Made by a program: the position numbers and the translations under genes. Under the pieces are notes generated by a model that saw only the letters and a program-made list of their open reading frames with translations, was not told the origin of the DNA and did not search any database. From contig CAZMNF010000001.1 of NCBI GenBank assembly GCA_964567595.1, positions 1 through 64,000 on the forward strand: a stretch of DNA of 64,000 nt, in the 5' to 3' direction. The stretch comes from CAZMNF01 sp964567595. GTDB lineage: Bacteria > Bipolaricaulota > Bipolaricaulia > RBG-16-55-9. Below are positions 27,101-34,573 of the stretch, piece by piece (position 1 is the first letter of the stretch; each line of letters begins with the position of its first letter).

Positions 27101-27262
27101 GAAGCGGAGGCCGTCTCGGACGGCTCGTGGCAGGTCACCTTGACGCCCGAGGAGACCGAGCAACTGGAGACGGGCTCCAATCGTCTCGAGGTGGCTGTCG
27201 TCTCCAACGTGGTCAGCATCCCCTCGTTCGCGGACTACTCGTTCGTGACCGTGTCGCCGTAA
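24155..27262 (+). CDS. Lipoprotein with two PKD domains and a family 5 binding domain
   Basis: The 1035-residue protein begins with a lipoprotein signal (lipobox LAGC at about residue 24, followed by AGQNQEPTAD). Two tandem PKD domains follow (about 30-112 and 115-198; EYTWTFPDDS and SYNWTFPDGS). A very acidic linker, DEQATDEAETPDEQDEEQDQ, leads into an extended family 5 binding domain. The first part of that domain resembles the C-terminal end of such receptors (FNPFSNDEIREAVNWLIDRDYIV) and the second part the N-terminal end (LEAKAKTVVRYDDTLQNMSWHDGSEMSMADL), so the lobe order looks unusual. The last 110 residues resemble an added beta domain (LDGPQRITSGDEATVDVNISF). It is the first gene of a complete transporter operon and is homologous at its N-terminus to the divergent receptor. 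Confidence 0.88.
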   Translation: MVNTTGRWPILTVLAVAAAVALAGCAGQNQEPTADISHSPSEPNVNESVTFDASESSDEDGEIAEYTWTFPDDSTAQGQEVQYQFVEPGDHEVELEVVDDNDASATATVTVAVQNQSPNANVQHSPESPDVNETVALDASESDDPDGAIASYNWTFPDGSTAEGEQVEHQFAEPGEHEVRLEVVDDFGASASVTRTVSVQAAQEASETTDEQATDEAETPDEQDEEQDQEAASDEPAETDQPEAGDFVEQVTVTEEQNASKAMDRLANNDIQVYAQGTSQTSIQEDIDTSEELSEYTSFGSYTELTFNPVGPTFENGEFNPFSNDEIREAVNWLIDRDYIVNEFYGGLAEPRYTPLTTAFPDYARLIDVTRQLEIEYSHQPERAREVITEQMEQMGAQKVDGTWQYEGEPITLKFLIRTEDAREQVGDYVANLFEEMGFETERQYATSQQASPIWIGSDPAEGEWHVYTGGWITTLISRDQAGNFNFFYTPKGLAQPLWQAYQPSEEFSRIAERLNQRNYSSLAERNELMAQALRMAMENSARVWLVDTIDIWPRRSNVSLAADLAGGISGSYLWPYTLRAEGQDQITMAVQNILNGPWNALGGSNFIFDQTLQRATGNFMTLPDPYTGLFRSERVEEATVTVQEGLPVQKSLDWVELERTSSIQVPDDAWYDWDAENHRFISAGEAQTGSLEAKAKTVVRYDDTLQNMSWHDGSEMSMADLVMPLIITFDRAKEASDLYDEAYVPDFQQFRNWFKGLRIVEEDPLVIEVYSDRVYLDAEVIASDAAGLMSPYYAFGPSSWPALALGIMAERNGSAAFTESKAEELQVDRLSYIAGPTLEILAENRQDAMEEGFIPFENVLGDYIDAEDARSRYENLGQWYEEKGHLWVGHGPYYLESASPVEGVVTLRRNEDFPDPPDKWMGYTEPRIAEVALDGPQRITSGDEATVDVNISFEGDPYPVEDVNFVNYLVFGSEGELVLEGEAEAVSDGSWQVTLTPEETEQLETGSNRLEVAVVSNVVSIPSFADYSFVTVSP

Positions 27263-27301
27263 CAGCGTCGAGGCCGTCATGAAAGGAATCGACCGCTAGT
27301 C

Positions 27302-28471
27302 ATGGCGCAAGCCGTACAGGAACCGAGCTCGGGCGATCAGGCCTCCGGCCTCCGCCTGGGCTCGGTGCTCCAATTCATTCGCTACGTGCTCGTTCGCCTG
27401 TTCACCCTCGGCGTCACCGTCGTGGTCGCCGTCTACGTGATGTTGCTGATCGCGAACTACGGCGGCTACGTCGATCAGGTCCGGGAAAATCAGATCCAGC
27501 AGGAGGTCATCGCCCAGGTCTCCTCCAACCCGGACCTGCAACGGCTCCCCACGGACGAGCGGCGCGAACGGGTCCAGGAAATGATCCAGCAGGAGAAGGA
27601 GCGGCTGGGGCTAGACAAGCCCTTCTGGCCCATTGCGATGACGGAGGATGGGCTCCGTGTGATCCCGCAGAATCGCAGTTTCAACCACTTGATCAACGCC
27701 ATCACGCTGACGCTCGGCCGAGCGAGCGAAATCACCAGCGATACCGGCTCCAAGCAGGTGCGGCTCATCCTGCTGGAGCGCTTGCCGCCTACGCTCCTGC
27801 TGCTGGGCACGGGCTTCCTGCTCATCTTTTTCACGGCGCTGTTTATGGCGCTCGTCCTGTCTCGACGCTACGGAACCTGGCTGGATCGATTCATCGTGTC
27901 GCTCGCGCCGACCTCGGCCGCGCCGTCCTGGTTCTACGGCATCTTTCTCATTCTGATTTTCTCCTCGGCGCTCGCGTGGCTTCCGTTCGGCGGTCTGGTC
28001 GAGGCCCCGGTGCCCGAGACGACGGGCGCGTATGCGCTCAGCGTCCTCGAACACATGATCCTGCCCGTGGCGGCGTTCTGGGTCTCCGGCTTCTTCCTCA
28101 CGGCCTACCAGTATCGGACGTACTTCCTCATCTATTCGAGCGAGGACTACGTCGAAATGGCCCGAGCTAAGGGGCTGCCGTCCGGAACGATCCAGCGCCG
28201 CTACATCCTCCGGCCCACGTTGCCCTATATCGTGACGCAGTTCTTGTTATCGATCACCACGCTCTGGCAAGGATCGGTCGTGTTGGAGCTCGTGTTCAAT
28301 TGGCCCGGCCTCGGCCGGCTCATCTTTCAAGCGATCAACCAGTTCGACATCGCCGTGATCATCGGGAGCATCGCCATTGCGGCTTATCTGTTGGCGATTG
28401 TGGTCTTCATGCTTGATATCATTTACGGGCTCGTCGATCCGCGCATCCGCGTCGTTGGAGGAGGCGATTGA
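27302..28471 (+). CDS. DppB-type ABC permease with extended extracytoplasmic loop
   Basis: The 389-residue permease has a first membrane helix near residues 22-52 and then a hydrophilic loop of about 110 residues (QIQQEVIAQVSSNPDLQRLP...). The usual five-helix core follows. The coupling motif EDYVEMARAKGLPSGTIQRRYILRPTLPYIV and the C-terminal VFMLDIIYGLVDPRIRV identify the DppB family. Ordinary DppB proteins are about 310-340 residues, so the loop is enlarged. It follows the receptor by 39 bases and overlaps the downstream permease gene region, so the genes are co-transcribed. Confidence 0.92.
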   Translation: MAQAVQEPSSGDQASGLRLGSVLQFIRYVLVRLFTLGVTVVVAVYVMLLIANYGGYVDQVRENQIQQEVIAQVSSNPDLQRLPTDERRERVQEMIQQEKERLGLDKPFWPIAMTEDGLRVIPQNRSFNHLINAITLTLGRASEITSDTGSKQVRLILLERLPPTLLLLGTGFLLIFFTALFMALVLSRRYGTWLDRFIVSLAPTSAAPSWFYGIFLILIFSSALAWLPFGGLVEAPVPETTGAYALSVLEHMILPVAAFWVSGFFLTAYQYRTYFLIYSSEDYVEMARAKGLPSGTIQRRYILRPTLPYIVTQFLLSITTLWQGSVVLELVFNWPGLGRLIFQAINQFDIAVIIGSIAIAAYLLAIVVFMLDIIYGLVDPRIRVVGGGD

Positions 28472-28473
28472 CC

Positions 28474-29823
28474 GTGCGTCGATTTTTGTCCGGGCTCTCG
28501 GCCCTGAAGGGCTATCCCTCGGCCATTTTGGGCCTCGTTATCTTGGCCATGCTGCTCGGCATGACCGCTTATGCGCTCACGGCCTATTCCTACAACGAGA
28601 TGGTCAGCTCCTGGCAAGGCGGGGACCAATGGCAGGACAACCCGCGCCATGCGGCCCCCGTCTGGTACAACTGGTTCAGCAGCCAGAAGTTGCCCACGAC
28701 GATCATCCGCAACAGTCGATCGTCCGACGATGACGTCAGCAAAACCGTGCGGGCCGACGACGACCTGACCGAGGTGACGATCACCCTCCCGGTCGACTAC
28801 ACGGCCGACGCGTTCCCCAAGGACATTGCGCTTAACCTGAGCGCGACCTACGAGTCGAAACAGCCCTTCGTCAGCGTCGCCTGGCGCACGCCCGACGGCC
28901 GCGAGATCCCGATCCTGGAGCAGAGCATTGACCAGTCCACGGCCTTCAACTTCTCGCAGCGAACCGACCTCCGCCAGCAACTGGGCGGCTTAAGCCCCGA
29001 AATCGGCCTGTTAGCCGAAGAAGGGGCGACGGCCGATACGGCGAAGCCCATCAAGGGACGTCATGAGCTCGTCATCGAGGGACTGCTCTTTGAGTCGGAT
29101 GCGACGTTGGACGCCAAGATGGTCGTCTATGGCAAGGTCCACGGGATCGCGGGGACGGACCATAAACGCCGCAACCTCGCCCTCGGGTTGCTGTTGGGCA
29201 CGCCGATCGACATGGCGTTCGGCGTCGGCGGCGCCGTCGGAGCGACGGTGTTCACCTTCATCATCGGCGCCATCGGCGCCTGGTTCCGCGGGTGGGTCGA
29301 CGCCATCATCCAGCGGCTCACCGAGATCAACATCATTCTCAATCCGCTGGTGATCTTGATTCTCGTCGGCACGTTCATCTCCACAAGCATCTGGGTCATG
29401 CTCGCCGTGATCATCGGACTCAGCATCTTCAGCGCGGGCATCAAGACCTATCGGGCGCTGTTCCTCCAAGTCCGCGAGGATCCCTACATCGAGGCGGCCC
29501 AGTCCTACGGGGCCGGAAACTGGCGCCTCGTCTGGCGCTACATGATGCCTCGGGCCGCACCGACGATCCTTCCCATCTTCGTCGGCGCCATTCCGGGGTT
29601 CATCTTCCTGGAGGCGACGCTCGCCCAGCTCGGGCTGGGCGATCCCGTGTTGCCGACGTGGGGCAAGATCATCAGCACCGCGCAGAGCGAGGGCGCGCTC
29701 TATCAAGACTTTTACTACTGGATTGTGATTCCCGGAGCGCTCCTGCTGCTGACGGGATTCGCCTTCGTGATGGTCGGCCTGGCGTTGGACCGCATCTTCA
29801 ACCCCCGCTTGAGGGTCGAGTGA
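28474..29823 (+). CDS. DppC-type ABC permease with large extracytoplasmic domain
   Basis: This 449-residue permease is about 150 residues longer than usual. After the first helix (about 12-35) there is a soluble domain of roughly 190 residues (from TAYSYNEMVSSWQGGDQWQD to about LDAKMVVYGKVHGIAG). The permease core follows, with the coupling motif EDPYIEAAQSYGAGNWRLVWRYMMP. I chose the GTG at 28474 because GGAGGAGG lies nine bases upstream; a TTG at 28468 overlapping the previous stop is an alternative. The stop overlaps the ATPase start (TGATG). Confidence 0.9.
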   Translation: MRRFLSGLSALKGYPSAILGLVILAMLLGMTAYALTAYSYNEMVSSWQGGDQWQDNPRHAAPVWYNWFSSQKLPTTIIRNSRSSDDDVSKTVRADDDLTEVTITLPVDYTADAFPKDIALNLSATYESKQPFVSVAWRTPDGREIPILEQSIDQSTAFNFSQRTDLRQQLGGLSPEIGLLAEEGATADTAKPIKGRHELVIEGLLFESDATLDAKMVVYGKVHGIAGTDHKRRNLALGLLLGTPIDMAFGVGGAVGATVFTFIIGAIGAWFRGWVDAIIQRLTEINIILNPLVILILVGTFISTSIWVMLAVIIGLSIFSAGIKTYRALFLQVREDPYIEAAQSYGAGNWRLVWRYMMPRAAPTILPIFVGAIPGFIFLEATLAQLGLGDPVLPTWGKIISTAQSEGALYQDFYYWIVIPGALLLLTGFAFVMVGLALDRIFNPRLRVE

Positions 29824-30776
29824 TGGACGCGCTTCTCGACGTCCGGGGCTTGACGCTCCACTATCGCACCTCCAAAGGGGTCGTCCAGGCTGTGGACGGC
29901 CTTGACTTCACGCTCGACAGCAACGAAGCCATGGCGCTCATCGGCGACTCGGGCTGCGGGAAAAGCTCGCTCGCCAAAGCGCTCCTGCGGCTGTTGCCAC
30001 GCAACGTCCACACCTACGCCGGCGAGGTTCGCCTCAACGGCCAAGACGTCATGGCGCTCAAGGAAGATCAGTTCCGCAAGGAGATCCGCTGGAACAAGAT
30101 CGCGCTCGTCTCGCAAGCCGCCATGAACGCGCTCAACCCCGTCATCAAGGTCGGCGAGCAGGTGGCGGAGCCGTTGATCGTCCACTTCGGCGTCGACAAG
30201 GGCGAGGCCTACGACCGCGCCGCGGAAGTGTTTAAGATGGTCGGCGTGCCGATCGACTTCCTCCATCGCTACGCGTTCGAGCTCTCCGGCGGGATGCGCC
30301 AGCGGGCCATTTTGGCGATGGCGCTGGCGACCAATCCCGACGTGATCGTCATGGACGAGCCGACCTCGGCGCTGGACGTGCTGACCCAGGCCAACATCAT
30401 GAACGTCTTCAAGCAGGTCAAGCGCGAGTTCGGCACCAGCTTCATCCTCATCACCCACGACATCGCGACCTCCAGCGAGATCGCCGACAAGGTTGCTGTC
30501 ATGTACGCGGGCCAGATCGTGGAGATCAGTGACGCCGAGCGGTTCTTCAACGATCCGCTCCATCCCTATTCGCACAAGCTCATGGCGAGCGTCCCCAAGC
30601 TCCGGGACACGGAACAACCCGAGTTCATTCCGGGCCAAGCGCCCAGCCTGTTCGATCCGCCCGAGGGCTGTCGCTTCGCCGAGCGTTGCCCGCATCGGTT
30701 CGATCGCTGCGACGAGGACCCGTCACTTGCCGAACCGGAAGGCGGGCGCCACGTCAAGTGCTGGCTCTACTGGTAG
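29823..30776 (+). CDS. Oligopeptide-type ABC transporter ATPase (DppD family)
   Basis: The 317-residue ATPase has Walker A GDSGCGKSSLAKALL, signature LSGGMRQRAILAMAL, Walker B VIVMDEPTSALD and the C-terminal cysteine cluster CRFAERCPHRFDRC, which holds the iron-sulfur site typical of this family. Its ATG overlaps the upstream permease stop (TGATG), so an open frame extending further upstream is not part of it. With the DppF-type ATPase nine bases downstream it powers the 27302/28474 permeases and may also serve the ATPase-less divergent operon. Confidence 0.95.
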   Translation: MDALLDVRGLTLHYRTSKGVVQAVDGLDFTLDSNEAMALIGDSGCGKSSLAKALLRLLPRNVHTYAGEVRLNGQDVMALKEDQFRKEIRWNKIALVSQAAMNALNPVIKVGEQVAEPLIVHFGVDKGEAYDRAAEVFKMVGVPIDFLHRYAFELSGGMRQRAILAMALATNPDVIVMDEPTSALDVLTQANIMNVFKQVKREFGTSFILITHDIATSSEIADKVAVMYAGQIVEISDAERFFNDPLHPYSHKLMASVPKLRDTEQPEFIPGQAPSLFDPPEGCRFAERCPHRFDRCDEDPSLAEPEGGRHVKCWLYW

Positions 30777-30785
30777 GAATTTCCC

Positions 30786-31814
30786 ATGGCAAACGTTCTG
30801 GACGAGACGTTGACGCAAAGCTCCGAAGCGGAACGCTCCACGGGCCCGTTGCTGTCGGTTGAGGAGCTGCGCACCTGGTTCACGCTGCGCCGCTGGGGCT
30901 TCTTCCACGTCGGCGATGTCAAGGCCGTCGACGGCGTCAGCTTCCAACTCCGACCGGGCGAGTGCATCTCCATCGTCGGCGAGAGCGGCTGCGGCAAGTC
31001 GACGCTGGCCAAGACGATCTTGGGGCTCCATCGCCCCACGTCGGGCCGCATCGTCTTCGATGGCCAGGACGTCGACAAGCTCGATCGGGAAGGTCGCCAG
31101 TGGTACAAGGCCAAGGTCGGCTTCGTGCAGCAGGATCCCTACGGCGCCACGCCGCCGTTCATGAACGTCCGGCGCATCCTGACCGAACCGCTCGTCATCA
31201 ACGGGATCCGCGACCGCGACGAACAGGACGAGCGCATCCGCGACGTGCTGGAGGAAGTCAGCCTCAAGCCCGTCGAAGATTTTCTGCCCAAGTTCCCGCA
31301 CATGCTGAGCGGCGGCCAGCAGCAGCGCCTCGTCATCGCCCGCGCGATGATCCTGCGGCCCCGGTTGATCCTGGCCGACGAGCCCGTCTCCATGCTGGAC
31401 GCCTCGGTGCGCGTGGAGATCTTGGAACTGTTGCGGCGCTTACAGAAGGAACACGATCTCGGGGTCATCTACATCACCCACGACTTGTCCACCGTGCGCC
31501 ATTTCTCCGAGCAGGCGTTTGTGATGTACGGGGGGCGACTCATCGAAAAAGCCGGCGTGGACGAGTTGATCCGCGATCCGAAGCATCCCTATTCGGAGGC
31601 GCTGCTGGCGGCCATTCCCGACGCCGACGCGGCCAACGCGAGGACGATGCGCGAGGTGCCCTCGGGAGAGCCCCCGAGCTTGGTCCAGCCGCCGTCCGGC
31701 TGCCGGTTCCATCCGCGCTGCCCCAAGTTCATCGAGGGGCTGTGCGAAGTGGAGGAGCCGCCGGAGTTCGAGCCCGAGATTGAACACCACACGGAGTGTT
31801 GGCTGTACCGCTGA
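30786..31814 (+). CDS. Oligopeptide-type ABC transporter ATPase (DppF family)
   Basis: At 342 residues this is the second ATPase of the transporter. It has Walker A GESGCGKSTLAKTIL, signature LSGGQQQRLVIARAM, Walker B LILADEPVSMLD and C-terminal CRFHPRCPKFIEGLC. An N-terminal insertion (LRTWFTLRRWGFFHVGDVKAV) is normal for DppF/OppF. AGGAA precedes the ATG by six bases. Its stop overlaps the start of a small membrane protein gene. Confidence 0.95.
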   Translation: MANVLDETLTQSSEAERSTGPLLSVEELRTWFTLRRWGFFHVGDVKAVDGVSFQLRPGECISIVGESGCGKSTLAKTILGLHRPTSGRIVFDGQDVDKLDREGRQWYKAKVGFVQQDPYGATPPFMNVRRILTEPLVINGIRDRDEQDERIRDVLEEVSLKPVEDFLPKFPHMLSGGQQQRLVIARAMILRPRLILADEPVSMLDASVRVEILELLRRLQKEHDLGVIYITHDLSTVRHFSEQAFVMYGGRLIEKAGVDELIRDPKHPYSEALLAAIPDADAANARTMREVPSGEPPSLVQPPSGCRFHPRCPKFIEGLCEVEEPPEFEPEIEHHTECWLYR

Positions 31815-32011
31815 TGCGCAGGGATGACCCGCGGCTCTACATGATCCTCGGCGGCGTGTTGTTGGTCGCTGGCGTCGTCGGCCCCTTCTTGATGGTCCTG
31901 CGGGTGTTGAGCTCGTCGTTCGTGCTCAACTTCCTATCCTTCGGGGCCTCCGTCGCTGGATTCGCGCTCGGCCTGCTCGGCGTGTTCAGCTACATTCGCC
32001 TGCACCGTTAG
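31814..32011 (+). CDS. Small two-helix membrane protein
   Basis: A 65-residue protein starts at an ATG overlapping the DppF stop (TGATG), the same coupling style as the preceding genes. It has two hydrophobic segments (about residues 11-30 and 36-58) separated by a short polar turn, and a basic C-terminus (YIRLHR). No known family is recognised. Its last 78 bases overlap the 3' end of the convergent DUF402 gene on the opposite strand. Coupling and composition support it as real, but its function is unknown. Confidence 0.6.
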   Translation: MRRDDPRLYMILGGVLLVAGVVGPFLMVLRVLSSSFVLNFLSFGASVAGFALGLLGVFSYIRLHR

Positions 32012-32479
32012 CCGTTCGAGATCGGCCACGACGTCCGGGGCGCGACGCTGCAGGAACGGCTTCGCTTGCCGGACGACGGCCGCTTGGCGCTCGGTCATTC
32101 GGCCGGACTGCTCCGCCTCCGCCACTTCGGCCTCATCGAGCACGTAGACCGGGCCGCCTGGGGGCATCCAGACGTCCAATAGGAGGTCCGTCCAATGGAT
32201 CTCCTCGCCAACCCGAACGTCCTCGCAAACGTCGAAGCGATGGCCGATCAAGACGCCGTCTTCGTCGATCAGTCGATAGATGAGATACGGCCGATCCTCC
32301 CAGAACGCCGCCACCGTCGCGATCTCGCCCGAGGGGAGCTGGAACGGCCCGTCCTCGCGGGGCTCGTCCTGATAGAAGACGAACCGCACGAGCGCGGCAT
32401 CGTCGGTTTTGAGCAACAGCTCGCACTCGTATCGTTCTTCGCGACCGTCGAGGTGATGTTTGACTTCCGTGATCGTCAT
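31934..32479 (-). CDS. DUF402-family protein
   Basis: The 181-residue product matches the DUF402 pattern, with a beta-rich core containing FVFYQDEPREDGPFQLPSGEI and EDRPYLIYRLIDEDGVLIGHRFDVCEDV, then a Trp/Pro turn (LLLDVWMPPGGPVYVLDEAE). Characterised relatives are nucleoside di/triphosphate phosphatases and FomD-like hydrolases that use acidic metal ligands. The activity here is inferred only. I start at the ATG of TITEVKHH, with AAGGA upstream; a longer GTG/ATG form is possible. The C-terminal 60 residues are helical and Ala/Glu-rich and overlap the convergent small membrane gene. Confidence 0.75.
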   Translation of the reverse strand: MTITEVKHHLDGREERYECELLLKTDDAALVRFVFYQDEPREDGPFQLPSGEIATVAAFWEDRPYLIYRLIDEDGVLIGHRFDVCEDVRVGEEIHWTDLLLDVWMPPGGPVYVLDEAEVAEAEQSGRMTERQAAVVRQAKPFLQRRAPDVVADLERLTVQANVAEHAEQAERESSDGGPEG

Positions 32480-32550
32480 GGCATGACGGGTCCTTCGTCG
32501 GCCGAGTACCATGGTCAACATCACGATGGGAAAATCAAGGAGGGAGACCT

Positions 32551-32895
32551 ATGAGCGAGCTGGAGGACGCCGTGCAGGTCATGACGACCGTCGACGAGGA
32601 AGCGGGCGCGCACCGGATCGCCGAGCACGCCATCGAGCAACGCCGCGCCGCATGCGCTCAGGTGCTTGGGCCCATCCAGAGCCGCTTCCACTGGCAAGGC
32701 GAGGTGGCCAGTGAGCAGGAGTGGCTCGTGATCCTGAAGTCGCCCCGCTCAGTTTACGACGCACTGGAGGCGACGATCATGGAGGCCCACCCGTACGACG
32801 TCCCAGAAATATTGGCTGTCCCTGTGGTTGCTGGGCACGCTCCCTATCTGGCTTGGCTGGCCGAGGAGACGCAGGCGCCCGGCTCCGAGGCTTGA
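32551..32895 (+). CDS. cutA: Divalent-cation tolerance protein CutA
   Basis: The 114-residue trimeric ferredoxin-like-fold protein has the CutA pattern: RRAACAQVLGPIQSRFHWQGEVASEQEWLVILKS, then AHPYDVPEILAVPVVAGHAPYLAWL. CutA has been linked to copper tolerance in E. coli, although its true role is debated. AAGGAGGGAGACCT precedes the ATG, an excellent ribosome binding site. It is divergent from the DUF402 gene. Confidence 0.95.
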   Translation: MSELEDAVQVMTTVDEEAGAHRIAEHAIEQRRAACAQVLGPIQSRFHWQGEVASEQEWLVILKSPRSVYDALEATIMEAHPYDVPEILAVPVVAGHAPYLAWLAEETQAPGSEA

Positions 32896-32941
32896 ACGGG
32901 CGTGGCGCGCATGGCTTTGCTACAGTGGTCGGTGACTTACC

Positions 32942-34099
32942 ATGAGACATCTCGACTACTATCGCCTGGATGACCTGCTGAGCGAAGAACAGCGCCAGAT
33001 CCGACGGACAGCTCGGTCCTGGGTGGATGACAACGTTGCGGACATCATTTCCGAGTGTTACGAGCAAGCGCGGTTCCCGGACGAACTTGTTCCCGAAATG
33101 GGCGAGATGGGGCTGTTCGGCGCCAATCTGCACGGCTACGGCTGCGCCGGCGTGGACAACGTCAGCTACGGCCTCATGATGCAGGAGCTGGAGCGCGGCG
33201 ACTCCGGGCTGCGCAGCATGGCCTCAGTGCAGGGCGCGCTCGTCATGTATCCCATCTACGCCTTCGGCACGGAAGCCCAGCGGGAGCGCTATCTGCCGTC
33301 GTTGGCAAGCGGGGACATGATCGGTTGTTTCGGGTTGACCGAGCCGGGGCACGGCTCTGACCCGGGCGGCATGGAGACGACGGCGGTCCGCGACGGCGAC
33401 GACTACGTCCTCAACGGCAACAAGACCTGGATCACCAATGCCCAAGTCGCCGACGTCGCGGTCGTCTGGGCCAAGGTGGACGGCACGATCCGCGGCTTTC
33501 TCGTCGAGGCGGACACGCCCGGGTTCGACACCGGACCGATCCACGGGAAGTTGTCCATGCGGGCCTCCCATACGGGCGAGCTCTACTTCGACGACTGCCG
33601 CGTGCCCGCGGCGAACATGCTGCCGGCGGCCGAGGGGTTGCGCGGCCCGTTCCGTTGTCTCAACCAGGCCCGGTACGGCATCGCCTGGGGGGTCGTCGGC
33701 GCGGCGATGGCCTGCTTCGAGGAAGGGCGGTCCCACACGGGCGAGCGCGAGCAGTTCGGCAAGCCGGTCGCCTCGTTCCAGTTGGTCCAGGACAAGCTCG
33801 TCGACATGGCGACCGAGTTGACCAAGGCTCAACTCCTCTGCCATCGATTGGGGCAGTTGAAAGATCAGGGCGAGGCCCGCCACACGCACGTCTCCATGGC
33901 CAAGCGGAACAACTGTCGCATGGCGTTGGACGTGGCCCGGAAGGCGCGCGAGCTGCTGGGCGGCAACGGCATCACGCTCGATTATCAGACGATCCGCCAC
34001 ATGACGAACCTCGAGACCGTCTACACCTACGAGGGGACCGACCACATGCACACGCTGATCGTGGGCGAGGATCTGACCGGGATCAGCGCCGTGCGCTGA
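32942..34099 (+). CDS. gcdH: Glutaryl-CoA dehydrogenase
   Basis: The 385-residue acyl-CoA dehydrogenase follows glutaryl-CoA dehydrogenase closely. Its markers are DSGLRSMASVQGALVMYPIY, GCFGLTEPGHGSDPGGMET, LNGNKTWITNAQVADV, CLNQARYGIAWGVVGA, and the catalytic base Glu364 in YEGTDHMHTLIVGEDLTGI. The enzyme oxidises and decarboxylates glutaryl-CoA to crotonyl-CoA in lysine/tryptophan/benzoate degradation, using FAD and an electron-transfer flavoprotein. No partner pathway genes are adjacent, so a related short-chain substrate cannot be excluded. It converges on remA. Confidence 0.92.
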   Translation: MRHLDYYRLDDLLSEEQRQIRRTARSWVDDNVADIISECYEQARFPDELVPEMGEMGLFGANLHGYGCAGVDNVSYGLMMQELERGDSGLRSMASVQGALVMYPIYAFGTEAQRERYLPSLASGDMIGCFGLTEPGHGSDPGGMETTAVRDGDDYVLNGNKTWITNAQVADVAVVWAKVDGTIRGFLVEADTPGFDTGPIHGKLSMRASHTGELYFDDCRVPAANMLPAAEGLRGPFRCLNQARYGIAWGVVGAAMACFEEGRSHTGEREQFGKPVASFQLVQDKLVDMATELTKAQLLCHRLGQLKDQGEARHTHVSMAKRNNCRMALDVARKARELLGGNGITLDYQTIRHMTNLETVYTYEGTDHMHTLIVGEDLTGISAVR

Positions 34100-34134
34100 G
34101 GGTCAACGTCGGCTCGCCTCGATCGCGTTCTGTC

Positions 34135-34431
34135 TCAGGCGTTGAACGGGTTCATCGAGGAAGCGATCTCGCGGATGCGCGTCTTGCGATCGATGCGCTC
34201 GACCAACGTTTCGGCCCGAACCGAGGAGAGCACGATCTGCCCGCAGTCGGTGAAGATGATTGAGCGGACCCGGCGATCGCAACTGAAATCGAGCAACGTC
34301 CCCTGCTCTCGGCTCTCTTGGATGCGATCGTCGAAGTCGTTCTCCTGGGCGTCGGCGAGACCGATGACACGCGAGATATCGACGTAGTTGCCTCGACCGA
34401 TGTGAACCAATTCGGCAGTCACTGGCATCAT
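34135..34431 (-). CDS. remA: RemA/DUF370-family regulator
   Basis: The 98-residue protein matches the RemA/DUF370 family: HIGRGNYVDISRVIGLADAQ, then DRIQESREQGTLLDFSCDRRVRS, then IVLSSVRAETLVERI. B. subtilis RemA is a DNA-binding activator of biofilm-matrix and osmoprotection genes. AAGGGA lies six bases before the second ATG (34428), so the protein may begin there. The gene is divergent from the Crp-family regulator, and an operator palindrome (site B) lies between them. Regulatory targets cannot be read from this window. Confidence 0.85.
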   Translation of the reverse strand: MMPVTAELVHIGRGNYVDISRVIGLADAQENDFDDRIQESREQGTLLDFSCDRRVRSIIFTDCGQIVLSSVRAETLVERIDRKTRIREIASSMNPFNA

Positions 34432-34451
34432 CCATCCCTTAGACTCAGGCC

Positions 34452-34525
34452 ACTCTACGACGGATCCTCCGCGCGCGAATGTAAGCGCACCTACAAAAAG
34501 CGGACCCGGGGAGTTGGCCGATAAT
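34452..34525. promoter_or_regulatory. Crp/Fnr-type operator (site B) between remA and the regulator gene
   Basis: TGTAAGCGCACCTACA at 34480-34495 matches 11 of the 12 arm positions. On the plus strand GATAAT (34520-34525) lies 24 bases downstream, placing the operator near -44 for the regulator gene. On the minus strand TAGAGT (complement of 34452-34457) lies 22 bases away, placing it near -42 for remA. One operator could therefore control both divergent genes and autoregulate the regulator. Confidence 0.6.
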
Positions 34526-34573
34526 CATCTGAGGCCCTAAGATTGAGACGATGATGACAAAGGGCGGGATGCC

